Assembly (NCBI GenBank): GCA_002084805.1
Contig: NBMC01000001.1
Location: forward strand, 62,001 to 126,000
Source: Spirochaetaceae bacterium 4572_59
Lineage (GTDB): Bacteria; Spirochaetota; Spirochaetia; DSM-2461
DNA: 64,000 bases
Direction of reading: 5' to 3'
How positions within the stretch are numbered: the first letter of the stretch is position 1; each line of letters opens with the position of its first letter. Under the pieces are notes generated by a model. That model was not told the DNA's origin and did no database searches. It saw nothing but the letters and a program-made list of their open reading frames with translations. The position numbers and the translations under genes are program-made. Below, piece after piece: positions 1 through 8,383 of the stretch.

Positions 1-1227
1 ATAAAAATTCTCCCAGACAAGAACGTCCTCTCTGAAGCTGAGAAATACAGATCTGTCTCCCACAGGAATCTGGATCAGTACAACAGTAAAACCCAGACCT
101 GGTCAGTGGATCTGCAGACCGTTAAAACTGCTCTGGCTGAGGGACTGCCTGTTGTAGGCGGTTTTCAGGTCTATAAAAACTTTTATGACTATAAAGGTGG
201 TATCTACAATCGGGTAGAAGGATCTGCCTCGGGCGGCCATGCCATGTGTATCGTCGGCTACGACGACAGGAAAGGCGCTCTGTTAATCGTTAACTCCTGG
301 GGAACATGGTGGGGGGAAGACGGATTCATGTGGATGGATTACGACCTTTTCGAACCATTGTGTACCTATAACTGTGCGCTAATGTACGACTCTATTGATT
401 CTGTTCCCGAGCTGATTTCAGCCCCTTTGGATCTGAGTGGAACAAAGGGGGTCTATAAGGACAGGATTGATCTTTCCTGGAGCGCCGTGGAAGATGCGGA
501 TGCCTACATTATTTACAAAGTGAATAACAAAGAGGGGGTACTCAAGGAAGTAGCCAAAACGGAAGAGCCTGTCTATCTCGATGAGGAACTCCCCCCTGGT
601 GTTAGCTATGTCTATGCTGTTAAGAGTGTGAACCGGAAGAAGACAGGCTCCCTGGAGAGTGATTTCAGCGAGATTGTTGAGGGATGGACTGCCGAAGTAA
701 AGATGCCTCCAGGTATTCCTGCAAACCTGGATTTTGCATTTTACAGGAAAAATCCCGTACTGGTCTGGGAGCCGGTGGAAGAGGCGGAGGGATACAATGT
801 CTACAGATGGTCTGCCGAAAAGGAGTCCTTTCTTCAGATCGGAAGTTCTGCAGATTCCGCCTATATGGATGTCTCTTTCAGTGATATTCCCGATGCGGGG
901 ATAATCTACTATATAGTTCAGGCCTACAACGGCTACGGTGAGGGCTATGCCACGGACAATCTAGCCATACTGAAAGAGCTGGAGACTGTGGAAGAGGCCG
1001 TTGTTATTGGTGTAAAAGAAACCCGGGACGACGTGGCGCTTGCCGCTTCTGAGCAGGAACCTTTTGACGGTGAGTATCACCGGACGGACTACTTTGATTA
1101 CGAGTATACCATGGCCCAGTTCAAAGAGTTCTACAAGAAGGAGATGGAAGCCTTTCGTGATTTTCAGAAAGAGGAAAAAGACGATTTGGAGGCCTGGAAG
1201 AAGGCCAATGACTGGCGGGGGAATTGA
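1..1227 (+). CDS. Papain-like (C1) cysteine protease with fibronectin-type domains, 5' partial
   Basis: The reading frame is open from base 1, so the gene enters from outside the window; a GTG at 106 is inside the protease domain and is not a believable start. The papain active-site histidine is visible in GGHAMCIVGYDD and the asparagine in IVNSWG followed by WWGEDGF; the catalytic cysteine must lie upstream. After the protease domain come two fibronectin-III-like modules, each with a DLSWSAVEDADAY / VLVWEPVEEAEGY type repeat (about bases 415-690 and 700-970), then a charged, Lys/Glu-rich tail of about 60 residues. Such architecture suits a secreted or surface protease, but the signal peptide would be off the left edge. 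Product family is clear; substrate and location are inferred. Confidence 0.85.
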   Translation: MKILPDKNVLSEAEKYRSVSHRNLDQYNSKTQTWSVDLQTVKTALAEGLPVVGGFQVYKNFYDYKGGIYNRVEGSASGGHAMCIVGYDDRKGALLIVNSWGTWWGEDGFMWMDYDLFEPLCTYNCALMYDSIDSVPELISAPLDLSGTKGVYKDRIDLSWSAVEDADAYIIYKVNNKEGVLKEVAKTEEPVYLDEELPPGVSYVYAVKSVNRKKTGSLESDFSEIVEGWTAEVKMPPGIPANLDFAFYRKNPVLVWEPVEEAEGYNVYRWSAEKESFLQIGSSADSAYMDVSFSDIPDAGIIYYIVQAYNGYGEGYATDNLAILKELETVEEAVVIGVKETRDDVALAASEQEPFDGEYHRTDYFDYEYTMAQFKEFYKKEMEAFRDFQKEEKDDLEAWKKANDWRGN

Positions 1228-1322
1228 TCCTCCCGGATTATCTCCAGAGCTCTGGATTCAATAATCAGGGGTGGTGTATAAACTTAAATATTTCGAAAAT
1301 GGGTTTGTTCATAACAAAAAAA

Positions 1323-1342
1323 CCGCCGGATCACTCCGGCGG
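1323..1342 (-). terminator. Rho-independent terminator of the LPP20 lipoprotein gene
   Basis: A perfect 8-bp stem (CCGCCGGA / TCCGGCGG) with a 4-base loop is followed on the minus strand by a run of T (A-run at 1315-1322 on the plus strand). It sits 27 bases past the stop of the minus-strand lipoprotein gene. The upstream protease gene ends on the other side, so read-through from the left could also meet the stem, but the T-run only serves the minus strand. Confidence 0.85.
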
Positions 1343-1368
1343 CTTAATTCTTCTAACAAGGAATATGC

Positions 1369-1935
1369 TTAGTTTCCAGCTTCTTCAGATTTCAGAGGAT
1401 CATTAGCTATGCTCTCTTCGAGCATTTTCAGAGCCTGATCAGATTTGAACTCAGCGAAAGCGGCTTCTTCATTTCTTACGAAGATATCTTCAACTGCATC
1501 TGTGATTTCTGTTTTGGGGTAGGAAACCATTGCATACCAGTTACCGTCAACGGCTGCATAAACTTTTTCAGTTACCGCACCCTTCAGTTCTACATCTGAA
1601 ATCTGTTTGGTAATAGTTTCAACCATGCTGATGAACTGGGCGTTCTCCCCTTCTCCAGCCTGCTGTGCATAGTCTGTCATGACATTCTGTACACGGGTGT
1701 TAACCTGTTTTGCAATGTCGGTTCTAGCACGGGAAATAGCTGTATCTCTGGACAGACTGTCTGTAGACATCTTTGCCTGGCCAAGTCCATAGATGACATC
1801 TTCTGCTACGGGAGGATTCAGGTACCATTCGGGAAGATCTCTTCTCTGTTCGGGCTCGGAAGCTGTTGAAGCACAGCCGGCCATCATTGCAAAAATCATT
1901 AGAAGAGATCCAATGATAATTAAATTTCTTTTCAT
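1369..1935 (-). CDS. LPP20-family lipoprotein
   Basis: 188 residues. The N-terminus is a lipoprotein signal peptide with a hydrophobic core and lipobox MAGC at about residues 18-21, so the mature protein is probably lipid-anchored. The remainder matches the LPP20-type pattern: a DLPEWYLNPP opening, an IYGLGQAKM strand, then a helix rich in alternating charges (AISRARTDIAKQVNTRV) and a WYAMVSYPK strand. LPP20-like proteins occur in several outer-membrane bacteria, with no settled biochemical role. A good ribosome site (AAGGAG) precedes the ATG at 1935. It stands alone, ended by the hairpin at 1323-1342. Confidence 0.8.
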   Translation of the reverse strand: MKRNLIIIGSLLMIFAMMAGCASTASEPEQRRDLPEWYLNPPVAEDVIYGLGQAKMSTDSLSRDTAISRARTDIAKQVNTRVQNVMTDYAQQAGEGENAQFISMVETITKQISDVELKGAVTEKVYAAVDGNWYAMVSYPKTEITDAVEDIFVRNEEAAFAEFKSDQALKMLEESIANDPLKSEEAGN

Positions 1936-2052
1936 GTGTTTATCTCCTTAAAGTTTTACCTGTTGTAATAACATGGCAAAAAGTCATTTTAGTTCCTTTT
2001 TATTATATTCTCTATTGGTCGGGATATCCAGATTAGGGAGAAAGTTTTAAAT

Positions 2053-2748
2053 TTAATTACTTTTATGAAGAAATGCTTTGAAAGAATCAAAATTAGCATG
2101 GGGCAGGTCGATAGTAAAGCTTCTCTGCCCCACATTTTCAGGATAATGGGCATCCGAACCGGTAATCTCAGGATAGCCGAAGCTGTTGAGAGAGCAGGGG
2201 GAATGCATTACTTCCACAGCATCATAGCTGTTTGCAGGAAGAAATCCAAGCTGGCTGGAGATACTGAAGGCCGGACGGTCGATATGGGCCGGGATAAACA
2301 GACCGCCTCTTTCGTGGACCATGGGAATCAGCTCTTCCATGGCGTAATCCACAGCACCGCCGGCAAGAAATTTCTCCAGCTCTCCCAGAATATTTTCATC
2401 CTCATCCACAATAATCTGATCTCCCATTTTTTCCGGATCATTGATCACGCTGCTTAGGTTTTCATATATCTCATATCCGAATTTCATGGCTGTTTTCAGC
2501 TCTCCAAACAGGCAGAGCAGGTGAGCTTCCTCTCGTCCGGTGACTTCCAGGCCGAAGACTGGGCATATTCCGGCCCGTTCACAGCAGATCTTAAAGGCGG
2601 GAAGATTATCCACGGCGTTATGGTCCGTGAGAGCCAGTATATTGATATTTTTTTTGTAGGCCTCTCGCACAAGGCGGGAAGGTGACATTTCAAGGCTAGC
2701 GCAGGGACTGAGGCAGGAATGATTATGCAGATCAATACGACAGGTCAT
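2053..2748 (-). CDS. PHP-domain metal-dependent phosphoesterase
   Basis: 231 residues. The PHP signature is complete enough to assign the fold: HNH at residues 8-10 (metal ligands), TDHN at 41-44, a middle HERGG/PAHIDRP segment, and a C-terminal GSDAHYPENVG with the last metal ligands. PHP proteins hydrolyse phosphate esters; the substrate here is unknown. The start overlaps the stop of the DRTGG gene by four bases, and that gene in turn overlaps the CBS-HATPase gene, so the three are one transcription unit. The cluster lies beside rex and faces the hydrogenase operon, which suggests a regulatory rather than a biosynthetic job (inference). Confidence 0.85.
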   Translation of the reverse strand: MTCRIDLHNHSCLSPCASLEMSPSRLVREAYKKNINILALTDHNAVDNLPAFKICCERAGICPVFGLEVTGREEAHLLCLFGELKTAMKFGYEIYENLSSVINDPEKMGDQIIVDEDENILGELEKFLAGGAVDYAMEELIPMVHERGGLFIPAHIDRPAFSISSQLGFLPANSYDAVEVMHSPCSLNSFGYPEITGSDAHYPENVGQRSFTIDLPHANFDSFKAFLHKSN

Positions 2749-3074
2749 GCCAGATGAGCGTGAACCTTCCAGGAAGCGGTGAACTGGTTGTCTTTGGTGC
2801 GGAAAACAGATATCTCTTCATCCGTAGCTGAGCTGAGCATGCCTTCAGGGGCTGGTCTGTTGTTGCAGATCAGAATAGCCTTTATTCCCGCAAGGGATGC
2901 AACAGCAACCGTATTCTTATGAGCCTGAATCGTTATCAGGACAGAATCTTCAGGAGCATTCCCCATTACATCGCTGAGCAGATCAGAACAGTAACCCTCT
3001 GAAATCTCCTCGTTATTGCTTTCGGATACCAGGCACTCATATCCCAGTTTATCGGATAAGTCCTTAACCTTCAT
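2745..3074 (-). CDS. Small DRTGG-domain protein
   Basis: 109 residues, a stand-alone DRTGG-type domain: an N-terminal MKVKDLSDKLGYECL segment, a GYCSDLLSDVMGNAPEDSVLITIQ core and a VAVASLAGIKAILICNNRPAPEGM stretch in which A-G-I-K-A is the typical alternating strand. Such domains are found in phosphotransacetylase, HPr kinase relatives and small stand-alone proteins; the function of the small ones is not known. It overlaps both neighbours by four bases, so it is translationally coupled to the CBS-HATPase and PHP proteins. Confidence 0.75.
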   Translation of the reverse strand: MKVKDLSDKLGYECLVSESNNEEISEGYCSDLLSDVMGNAPEDSVLITIQAHKNTVAVASLAGIKAILICNNRPAPEGMLSSATDEEISVFRTKDNQFTASWKVHAHLA

Positions 3075-4006
3075 TCTTTCTCTCCTTTCTCTTTTTCCGG
3101 ATGGGTATAGATCAGGCAGGACACAACGGTTCCTTCCCCGGCTATCGATTCGATATTAAATTCATCAGAGACTCTCATTACGTTGGGAAGGCCCATGCCT
3201 GCGCCGAATCCGAGAGAGCGGATCCAGTCGTTGGCAGTAGAAAACCCTTCCGTAAGGGCTTTCTCAACATTTTCAATACCGGGTCCATTATCTGCCGCGG
3301 TAATTTTTACACTATCACTATTCAGATCAAACTTCATTCGTCCACCCTTGGAGTGAACCACCTGGTTTATTTCCAGCTCATAGGAGGCTACGGCAATACG
3401 GCGGATGATTTTCCGGTCAATCTGCCGCTTTTTAAGAGCCTTTTTTATTTCGGTTGATGCTCTACCGGCATTCTCAAAGTCAAAGCGGTGGCACATAAAA
3501 TTCATTTTCACCGGGCCATCGTTTTCCGCCTTTGTTTTCGGGATCAGCTCTTCCAGACGGGTCATTTCCGTGTTCATTTCAAGAAGCAGATGGTTAACGA
3601 TATCCCGGCTGGTTATAATCCCGACAAGTTTTTTGTGAATATTAAGAACGGGAAAGCGACCGTAATGATACTTATCCATATAATTGATAGCAAAGGAGAG
3701 GGGCATGTCCTCTTCCAGGACGATAACATTCCTAGTCATATTATGCCGGGCGCTTTCTTCAATCTTTCCCTGCTCCATGGCAGAAAGAAGATCCTCCATG
3801 CTGACAATTCCCATCAGTCTGGAACCTTCCACAATGGGAACTCCGGTGATTCGCTCCTGTTTCATAATTTCCTGGATATGTCGCATGGAACTGTTTCTTT
3901 CGGCGGTCTTAACATCTTTGGTCATGACATTTTTTATCTTCAGACGGAAAATCATTTCAAGGATGACAGAGGGTGAATTATCTGTGTTGAGAGGTATGAC
4001 GTGCAT
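3071..4006 (-). CDS. CBS-pair protein with HATPase_c (anti-sigma-factor-like) domain
   Basis: 311 residues. Two CBS domains (about 22-80 and 85-143; VMTKDVKTAERN and NMTRNVIVLEED openings, GIVSMEDLL and GIITSRDIV closings) should bind an adenine nucleotide. They are joined to a GHKL ATPase (about 170-300) with N-box E212/N214, G1 box DNGPGI (239-244) and G2 box GFGAGMGLPN (266-275), as in RsbW/SpoIIAB kinases. There is no dimerisation/phospho-histidine domain, so this is a serine-kinase-like or ATP-binding switch, not a sensor kinase. The ATG at 4006 may be early; residue 19-20 onward is the first conserved part. It heads the DRTGG-PHP unit next to rex. A role in sensing energy charge for the hydrogenase region is inference. 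Confidence 0.8.
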   Translation of the reverse strand: MHVIPLNTDNSPSVILEMIFRLKIKNVMTKDVKTAERNSSMRHIQEIMKQERITGVPIVEGSRLMGIVSMEDLLSAMEQGKIEESARHNMTRNVIVLEEDMPLSFAINYMDKYHYGRFPVLNIHKKLVGIITSRDIVNHLLLEMNTEMTRLEELIPKTKAENDGPVKMNFMCHRFDFENAGRASTEIKKALKKRQIDRKIIRRIAVASYELEINQVVHSKGGRMKFDLNSDSVKITAADNGPGIENVEKALTEGFSTANDWIRSLGFGAGMGLPNVMRVSDEFNIESIAGEGTVVSCLIYTHPEKEKGEKE

Positions 4007-4027
4007 ATAACTATCTTACATCTTTTT

Positions 4028-4303
4028 TTGTGTAAGTAAAAGCATCAATGTTCTGAAAGCAGGCGCGCTGGCTCAGACCTTTATCAATGAGGGTTTTTAC
4101 ATTTTGGCCGGTTCCTCACAGCAGGGCCTGGTTAATATGACAGTGGCCAGAAATAAAATTCATGATATATTCAGAAAGTACGGTCTGGTGGTTGATCGGG
4201 TGCCTATGTCATGGCTATTCTTGTTCTGGTCTTTGTCCGGAAGAATTTGCAGATGGAACCGGCTGTTCTCGGCAAACCCTTCGATAGGGAAAATCGTCTT
4301 TAG
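4028..4303 (+). pseudogene. Possible decayed coding remnant between rex and the CBS gene
   Basis: This stretch lies between two minus-strand genes. The plus strand reads, without a start codon, a protein-like segment (SINVLKAGALAQTF, then GFYILAGSSQQGLVNMTVARN, then KIHDIFRKYGLVVDRVP) up to about 4210. After a shift of frame it continues as MAILVLVFVRKNLQ... to a TAG at 4301-4303. The first part continues open into the antisense of rex, which is not meaningful. I do not recognise the family. Codon use is like the neighbouring genes, which is why I record it as a likely broken gene rather than as spacer. There is no other gene in 4007-4319. Confidence 0.35.
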
Positions 4304-4319
4304 TCAATCTAAGGTCGTT

Positions 4320-4943
4320 CTATACTGTCCCCTCTTCGCTGATCTGGAAAAAAAGGTTTTCAATTTCCAGACAGATGTTTACATTCTGTATCCGGCAGGT
4401 TTCTGTATTTTTCAGCTCAACCGGAGAGAAATTCAGGATACCCTGAATTCTGGCTTCCAGCAAAAGGTCTCTTGCACGGGATGCTGCCTCTGCGGGAACG
4501 CAGAGGATAGCAACTCTGATTTCATGCTGGGTCAGGTAGTTGTTTAAAACTTCCATGGGATAGATGGGAATTCTATTTATTTCAGCTTCCCGGGGGGTTA
4601 TATCAAATCCTGCGGTTATATTAATCCCTTCTTTATGAAAGGCTTCATGCTTGATCAAGGCTTTTCCCAGGTTTCCGCAACCCACCACGACAACATCCTG
4701 CAGTTCGCTGCTTCCGAGGATCTGATTGAAGGATTCAATTAGATCATTGATATTGTAACCGCCCTTTTTGTTTCCCAGAGACAGACTCATCTTGGACAAA
4801 TCTTTTCGCACCATGGCTGGGGAAACACCTACAGCATCGCCTAAATTATTGGAGAAAACTTTTTCCAATCCCAAAGATTTTAATTGAATTAAAATCCTCT
4901 TATATTTGATTAATCGCGTTGTGTACTCTGTATTTGGTCTCAT
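4320..4943 (-). CDS. rex: Redox-sensing transcriptional repressor Rex
   Basis: 207 residues from the ATG at 4943; the longer frame to 4991 would read through the operator and adds a cysteine-rich sequence foreign to Rex. Winged-helix DNA-binding domain at about 8-60 (YKRILIQLKSLG, then SPAMVRKDLSKM) and a Rossmann NADH-binding domain from about 82 with VVGCGNLGKAL. Later motifs GFDITP and AILCVPA are also typical. Rex senses the NADH/NAD+ ratio and leaves DNA when NADH is high; fermentation and hydrogenase genes are common targets. It diverges from hydCBA, and a match to the Rex operator lies just upstream of its own start, pointing to autoregulation. Confidence 0.93.
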   Translation of the reverse strand: MRPNTEYTTRLIKYKRILIQLKSLGLEKVFSNNLGDAVGVSPAMVRKDLSKMSLSLGNKKGGYNINDLIESFNQILGSSELQDVVVVGCGNLGKALIKHEAFHKEGINITAGFDITPREAEINRIPIYPMEVLNNYLTQHEIRVAILCVPAEAASRARDLLLEARIQGILNFSPVELKNTETCRIQNVNICLEIENLFFQISEEGTV

Positions 4944-4953
4944 AACCCTTATA

Positions 4954-4971
4954 TTGTAACGCAATTCACAA
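4954..4971 (-). promoter_or_regulatory. Rex operator (ROP site)
   Basis: Plus-strand TTGTAACGCAATTCACAA; on the minus strand TTGTGAATTGCGTTACAA. Compared with the known Rex palindrome TTGTGAA-N4-TTCACAA, the first half is perfect and the second matches five of seven. It begins 11 bases upstream of the rex ATG, where bound Rex would block rex transcription. It is about 58 bases upstream of the -35 of the hydC promoter. Confidence 0.7.
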
Positions 4972-5028
4972 CAAATGTAAATTAGTCTCACCTAAGAGTT
5001 TTTAATCACAAAACACAGTCAAAAATCA

Positions 5029-5057
5029 TTGAATTTTTCAGAAAGAAACCTTATACT
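5029..5057 (+). promoter_or_regulatory. Sigma-70 type promoter of the hydrogenase operon
   Basis: TTGAAT (5029-5034), 17-base spacer, TATACT (5052-5057). Transcription would start near 5064, 35 bases before the hydC ATG at 5099, which has a GGAGG ribosome site. Confidence 0.65.
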
Positions 5058-5098
5058 AGATTAATCAATATTTTTATATAGATTTTAGTGGAGGTTCC

Positions 5099-5575
5099 AT
5101 GCCTGTTGAAACAAAAGAATTGAAAATGAGTGAAGGGCTTCTCAGTTTTATTACTGAGTGGAAGAAAAAGCCCGGTAACTTGATTATGATCCTGCATCGG
5201 GTTCAGGGAGAGTTCGGTTATATCCCTAAGGGAATAGCTGAAGAATTGGGGAAGATGCTGGATGTACCCCTGGCAAAAATTTACGGTGTCATTACGTTTT
5301 ACCATTTTTTCAAACTGGAAAAACCGGGAAAACACACGATCTCTGTCTGTATGGGTACAGCTTGTTACCTGAAGGGTGGACAGGATCTGGTTGGCGAGCT
5401 TGAACAGCTTCTCGGTGTCGGCTGCGGTGGTACGACCGATGATGGTCAGTTTACACTGGAAGCAGTTCGATGTATCGGCTGTTGCGGTTTGGCCCCTGTG
5501 CTTACCGTTGGTCAGGAAGTCTTCGGAAAGCTTACAACTGATAAGCTTCCTGAGATCATTGCAAAGTTCAAGTAG
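5099..5575 (+). CDS. hydC: Electron-bifurcating [FeFe]-hydrogenase subunit HydC (NuoE-like)
   Basis: 158 residues, the NuoE-like thioredoxin-fold [2Fe-2S] subunit. An N-terminal helical bundle contains the family pattern LIMILHRVQGEFGYIP and KIYGVITFYHFF. Cluster ligands are C84 and C89 (CMGTAC) with C125 and C129 (CIGCC). It passes electrons within the HydABC complex, which in characterised anaerobes couples NADH and reduced ferredoxin oxidation to H2. First gene of a five-gene operon with hydB and hydA; spacing to the next gene is 12 bases. Confidence 0.92.
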   Translation: MPVETKELKMSEGLLSFITEWKKKPGNLIMILHRVQGEFGYIPKGIAEELGKMLDVPLAKIYGVITFYHFFKLEKPGKHTISVCMGTACYLKGGQDLVGELEQLLGVGCGGTTDDGQFTLEAVRCIGCCGLAPVLTVGQEVFGKLTTDKLPEIIAKFK

Positions 5576-5587
5576 TACAAAGAGCAG

Positions 5588-6163
5588 ATGCACTATTCAT
5601 TGAGTGACATGATTCTGGATCTGATCCAGAACTCCATAGAGGCGAAAGCCGAAAGAATTACCCTTGATCTGATCCGATCCGATAATTATCTGACTGTCCG
5701 CCTGTGCGATAACGGCTGCGGGATGACAGAAGGAGAGCTGAAAAAAGTGAGTGATCCGTTCTATACGGACGGGATCAAGCACAGCCAAAGGAAGATCGGT
5801 CTTGGAATCCCCTTTCTGATACAGACGGTAGAACAGACGGATGGACGTTTTGAGATACATTCTGAGAAGAACATGGGAACCTCTTTAGACATACAGTTCA
5901 ACCTGGGGAATGTTGATACACCCCCGGAGGGAGACTGGCCTGGCTTGTTCAGGCAGGCCTTCTGTTTTGAAGGGGATTACGAACTGGTTATTAATCGAAA
6001 ACTGGTCAGTGATGATAAAAGGGAGACCGGATACACCCTCAGCCGTATTGAGCTGAAGGAAGTATTGGGAGATTTCAATGATTCTGCTGCTATGATCCTT
6101 TTAAGGGATTATATGCGCTCTCAGGAAGAAGATTTGTTAAGCCAATTGAAGGAGATACATTAA
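5588..6163 (+). CDS. Stand-alone HATPase_c protein of the hydrogenase operon
   Basis: 191 residues. A GHKL ATPase domain fills residues 5-105: N-box DLIQNSIEAKA, G1 box DNGCGM, G2-like KIGLGIPFL, then GTSLDIQF. There is no histidine phosphorylation domain, sensor or membrane segment. The C-terminal third is a small unknown domain. Proteins of this kind are known next to hydABC in Thermotoga and Clostridia, apparently regulatory, with no proven substrate. The stop is directly followed by the ATG of the next gene (6164), so they are co-translated. Confidence 0.8.
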   Translation: MHYSLSDMILDLIQNSIEAKAERITLDLIRSDNYLTVRLCDNGCGMTEGELKKVSDPFYTDGIKHSQRKIGLGIPFLIQTVEQTDGRFEIHSEKNMGTSLDIQFNLGNVDTPPEGDWPGLFRQAFCFEGDYELVINRKLVSDDKRETGYTLSRIELKEVLGDFNDSAAMILLRDYMRSQEEDLLSQLKEIH

Positions 6164-6553
6164 ATGGCAAAAATGACCCTCGAAGAACTGCGTAAACTGA
6201 GATCAAGTCAGAAATCAGAGATGAGCCGCAGAGACGTTGACGGAAAAGAGATACATATTATTGTTGGAATGGGAACCTGTGGAATAGCCGCCGGAGCAAA
6301 AGACGCTCTGGATAGTTTTCTCGAGACAATTGAAAAAAATAATTTGAATAATATCGTTGTAAAACAAACCGGTTGTATGGGCCTCTGTTATGCCGAACCC
6401 ACGGTTGATGTAAAAGTCCCCGGTATGCCCGATACAATTTACGGTCATGTGGATGCTGCGGTTGCAAAAGAGATAGTCGAGTCTCATGTTATGAAAAAAA
6501 ATCTGGTGGATAATCACATTGTTGATAAACCCGCCGGAGACATAATTAAATAG
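6164..6553 (+). CDS. Thioredoxin-like [2Fe-2S] ferredoxin, hydrogenase operon
   Basis: 129 residues. After a basic N-terminus the NuoE C-terminal-like fold has VGMGTCGIAAGA (C39) and TGCMGLC (C71, C75). Only three cysteines are seen at the cluster positions; where HydB's N-terminal copy has VCGGTAC, this protein has VGMGTC, so the first ligand is replaced by glycine. I recall this VGMGTCGIAAGA form as common in the small operon-encoded members, so it is probably normal for the family. Likely an electron carrier or accessory of HydABC. It is 15 bases from hydB. Confidence 0.82.
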   Translation: MAKMTLEELRKLRSSQKSEMSRRDVDGKEIHIIVGMGTCGIAAGAKDALDSFLETIEKNNLNNIVVKQTGCMGLCYAEPTVDVKVPGMPDTIYGHVDAAVAKEIVESHVMKKNLVDNHIVDKPAGDIIK

Positions 6554-6568
6554 GAAAGAGAGGAAAAC

Positions 6569-8362
6569 ATGGCAGTAAAGAATTATATACTGGTTTGTGG
6601 TGGTACCGCCTGTGAATCCGCAGGAGGAGGTGATATCTATAAATCTCTCCTCTCTGAAGCAGAGGCTCAGGGTGTCGCCGAAGATGTACAGATCGTAAAA
6701 ACCGGATGTTTCGGGTTTTGTGAAAAAGGACCTATTGTAAAAGTTCTTCCTGAACAGGCTTTCTATGTTGAAGTTAAACCCGAAGATTCAAAAGAAATAA
6801 TAGCTGAAACCATCGTCAAAGGAAGAATTATTGATCGTCTTCAGTATAAGAGTGATCAGGGTGCCAAGGGTGAAGCCTTTGATATCGAGAATATTGAGTT
6901 CTACCAGAAACAGTACCGTATCGTTCTGAGAAACTGTGGTCTTATCGACCCTGAAAAAATTGATGAATATATTGCCCGTGACGGTTATGCCGCTCTGGAA
7001 AAATGTCTGTTTGAAATGAAACCCGAAGGTATCATTGATGAACTGAAAATAGCCGGACTCCGCGGACGCGGTGGTGCGGGATTCCCCACCTGGATGAAAT
7101 GGAATTTTACCAAACAGGTTCAGGATGAACAGAAGTATGTAGTCTGTAATGCTGATGAGGGAGATCCCGGTGCCTATATGGACCGTTCCACCTTGGAAGG
7201 TGATCCCCACTCGGTATTGGAAGCAATGACTATTGCGGCTTACTGTGTCGGTGCCAATAAAGGTGCCATCTATATCAGAGCGGAATATCCTCTGGCTATT
7301 GAAAGACTGGAAACAGCAATGAAACAGGCCCGTGAATACGGACTTCTGGGAGATGATATTCTGGGATCCGGTTTCAACTTTGATCTTGAAGTAAGATTGG
7401 GTGCAGGAGCCTTTGTATGTGGTGAAGAAACGGCTCTTTTGGCTTCCATTGAAGGAAACCGGGGTATGCCCACACCCAAACCACCCTTCCCCGCTGTAAA
7501 AGGTATGTTTCAGAAACCTACGGTAATCAATAATGTAGAAACATTTGCCAATATCCCCGTTATTATTAATAAGGGCGGAGAATGGTTCTCCAAGATCGGT
7601 ACCGAAAAATCTAAGGGAACCAAGGTGTTTGCCCTGACAGGTAAAATCAAGAACTCCGGTCTTGTGGAAGTTCCTATGGGAACAACCCTCCGGGAAATCG
7701 TATTTGATGTGGGTGGTGGAATTCCCAGCGGTAAAAAGTTTAAGGCTGCTCAGACAGGTGGACCTTCCGGTGGTGTTATTACCGAAAAAGATCTGGATAC
7801 CCCCATCGACTTTGATAACCTTATCGCAATCGGTTCCATGATGGGGTCCGGTGGTCTTATCGTAATGGACGAAGATGACTGCATTGTTGATGTTACAAAG
7901 TTTTATCTGGATTTTTCTGTAGAAGAATCTTGTGGAAAGTGTGCTCCCTGTAGAATCGGAACCAAGAAACTCTATGAATACCTTGATAAAATTACCAAGG
8001 GCAAGGGTGAGATGGAAGATCTTGAGAAGATGAAAGACATCGGAAGTGCTATGAAAAAGGCCTCGCTCTGTGGTTTGGGACAGACCGCACCCAACCCCAT
8101 CCTTTCAACTATTGAAAACTTTTACGAAGAGTACAGAGAACATATTGAGGACGGTAAGTGCCGAGCCGGTAAGTGTAAGGATCTGGTCCACTACGAAATT
8201 ATTGCTGATAAGTGTATCGGTTGTACCGTTTGTGCCAGAAAGTGTCCTGTAAATTGTATCAGTGGAGAGCGGAAGAAACCCCATGTGATCGACCAGGATA
8301 AGTGTATCAAGTGTGGCGCCTGTTATGAAGGCTGTAAGTTCGACGCTATTACAGTATCTTAA
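6569..8362 (+). CDS. hydB: Electron-bifurcating [FeFe]-hydrogenase subunit HydB (NuoF-like, FMN/NADH site)
   Basis: 597 residues, full length. Order: N-terminal thioredoxin-like [2Fe-2S] domain (C10, C15, C47, C51); NuoF core with the glycine-rich FMN/NADH region GLRGRGGAGFPTW (about 163-175) and ADEGDPGAY; a [4Fe-4S] site ESCGKCAPCR with a later CGLGQ; and a C-terminal two-cluster ferredoxin (CIGCTVCARKC, CIKCGACYEGC). This is the NAD(H)-reactive flavoprotein where bifurcation is thought to occur. AGAGAGG ribosome site before the ATG; 21 bases to hydA. Confidence 0.95.
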   Translation: MAVKNYILVCGGTACESAGGGDIYKSLLSEAEAQGVAEDVQIVKTGCFGFCEKGPIVKVLPEQAFYVEVKPEDSKEIIAETIVKGRIIDRLQYKSDQGAKGEAFDIENIEFYQKQYRIVLRNCGLIDPEKIDEYIARDGYAALEKCLFEMKPEGIIDELKIAGLRGRGGAGFPTWMKWNFTKQVQDEQKYVVCNADEGDPGAYMDRSTLEGDPHSVLEAMTIAAYCVGANKGAIYIRAEYPLAIERLETAMKQAREYGLLGDDILGSGFNFDLEVRLGAGAFVCGEETALLASIEGNRGMPTPKPPFPAVKGMFQKPTVINNVETFANIPVIINKGGEWFSKIGTEKSKGTKVFALTGKIKNSGLVEVPMGTTLREIVFDVGGGIPSGKKFKAAQTGGPSGGVITEKDLDTPIDFDNLIAIGSMMGSGGLIVMDEDDCIVDVTKFYLDFSVEESCGKCAPCRIGTKKLYEYLDKITKGKGEMEDLEKMKDIGSAMKKASLCGLGQTAPNPILSTIENFYEEYREHIEDGKCRAGKCKDLVHYEIIADKCIGCTVCARKCPVNCISGERKKPHVIDQDKCIKCGACYEGCKFDAITVS

Positions 8363-8383
8363 TAGTAAGCAAGGAGTAAATCA

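Noticed and set aside
2065-2457. Plus-strand 130-codon frame
   Set aside because: Antisense of the PHP gene, whose motifs are intact.
4104-4547. 147-codon plus-strand gene
   Set aside because: Its 3' two-thirds are antisense of rex; only the first part looks coding and is listed as a possible remnant.
5001-5011. Second Rex half-site near the hydC promoter (AATCACAA)
   Set aside because: Only one half of the palindrome is present; the partner half does not match.
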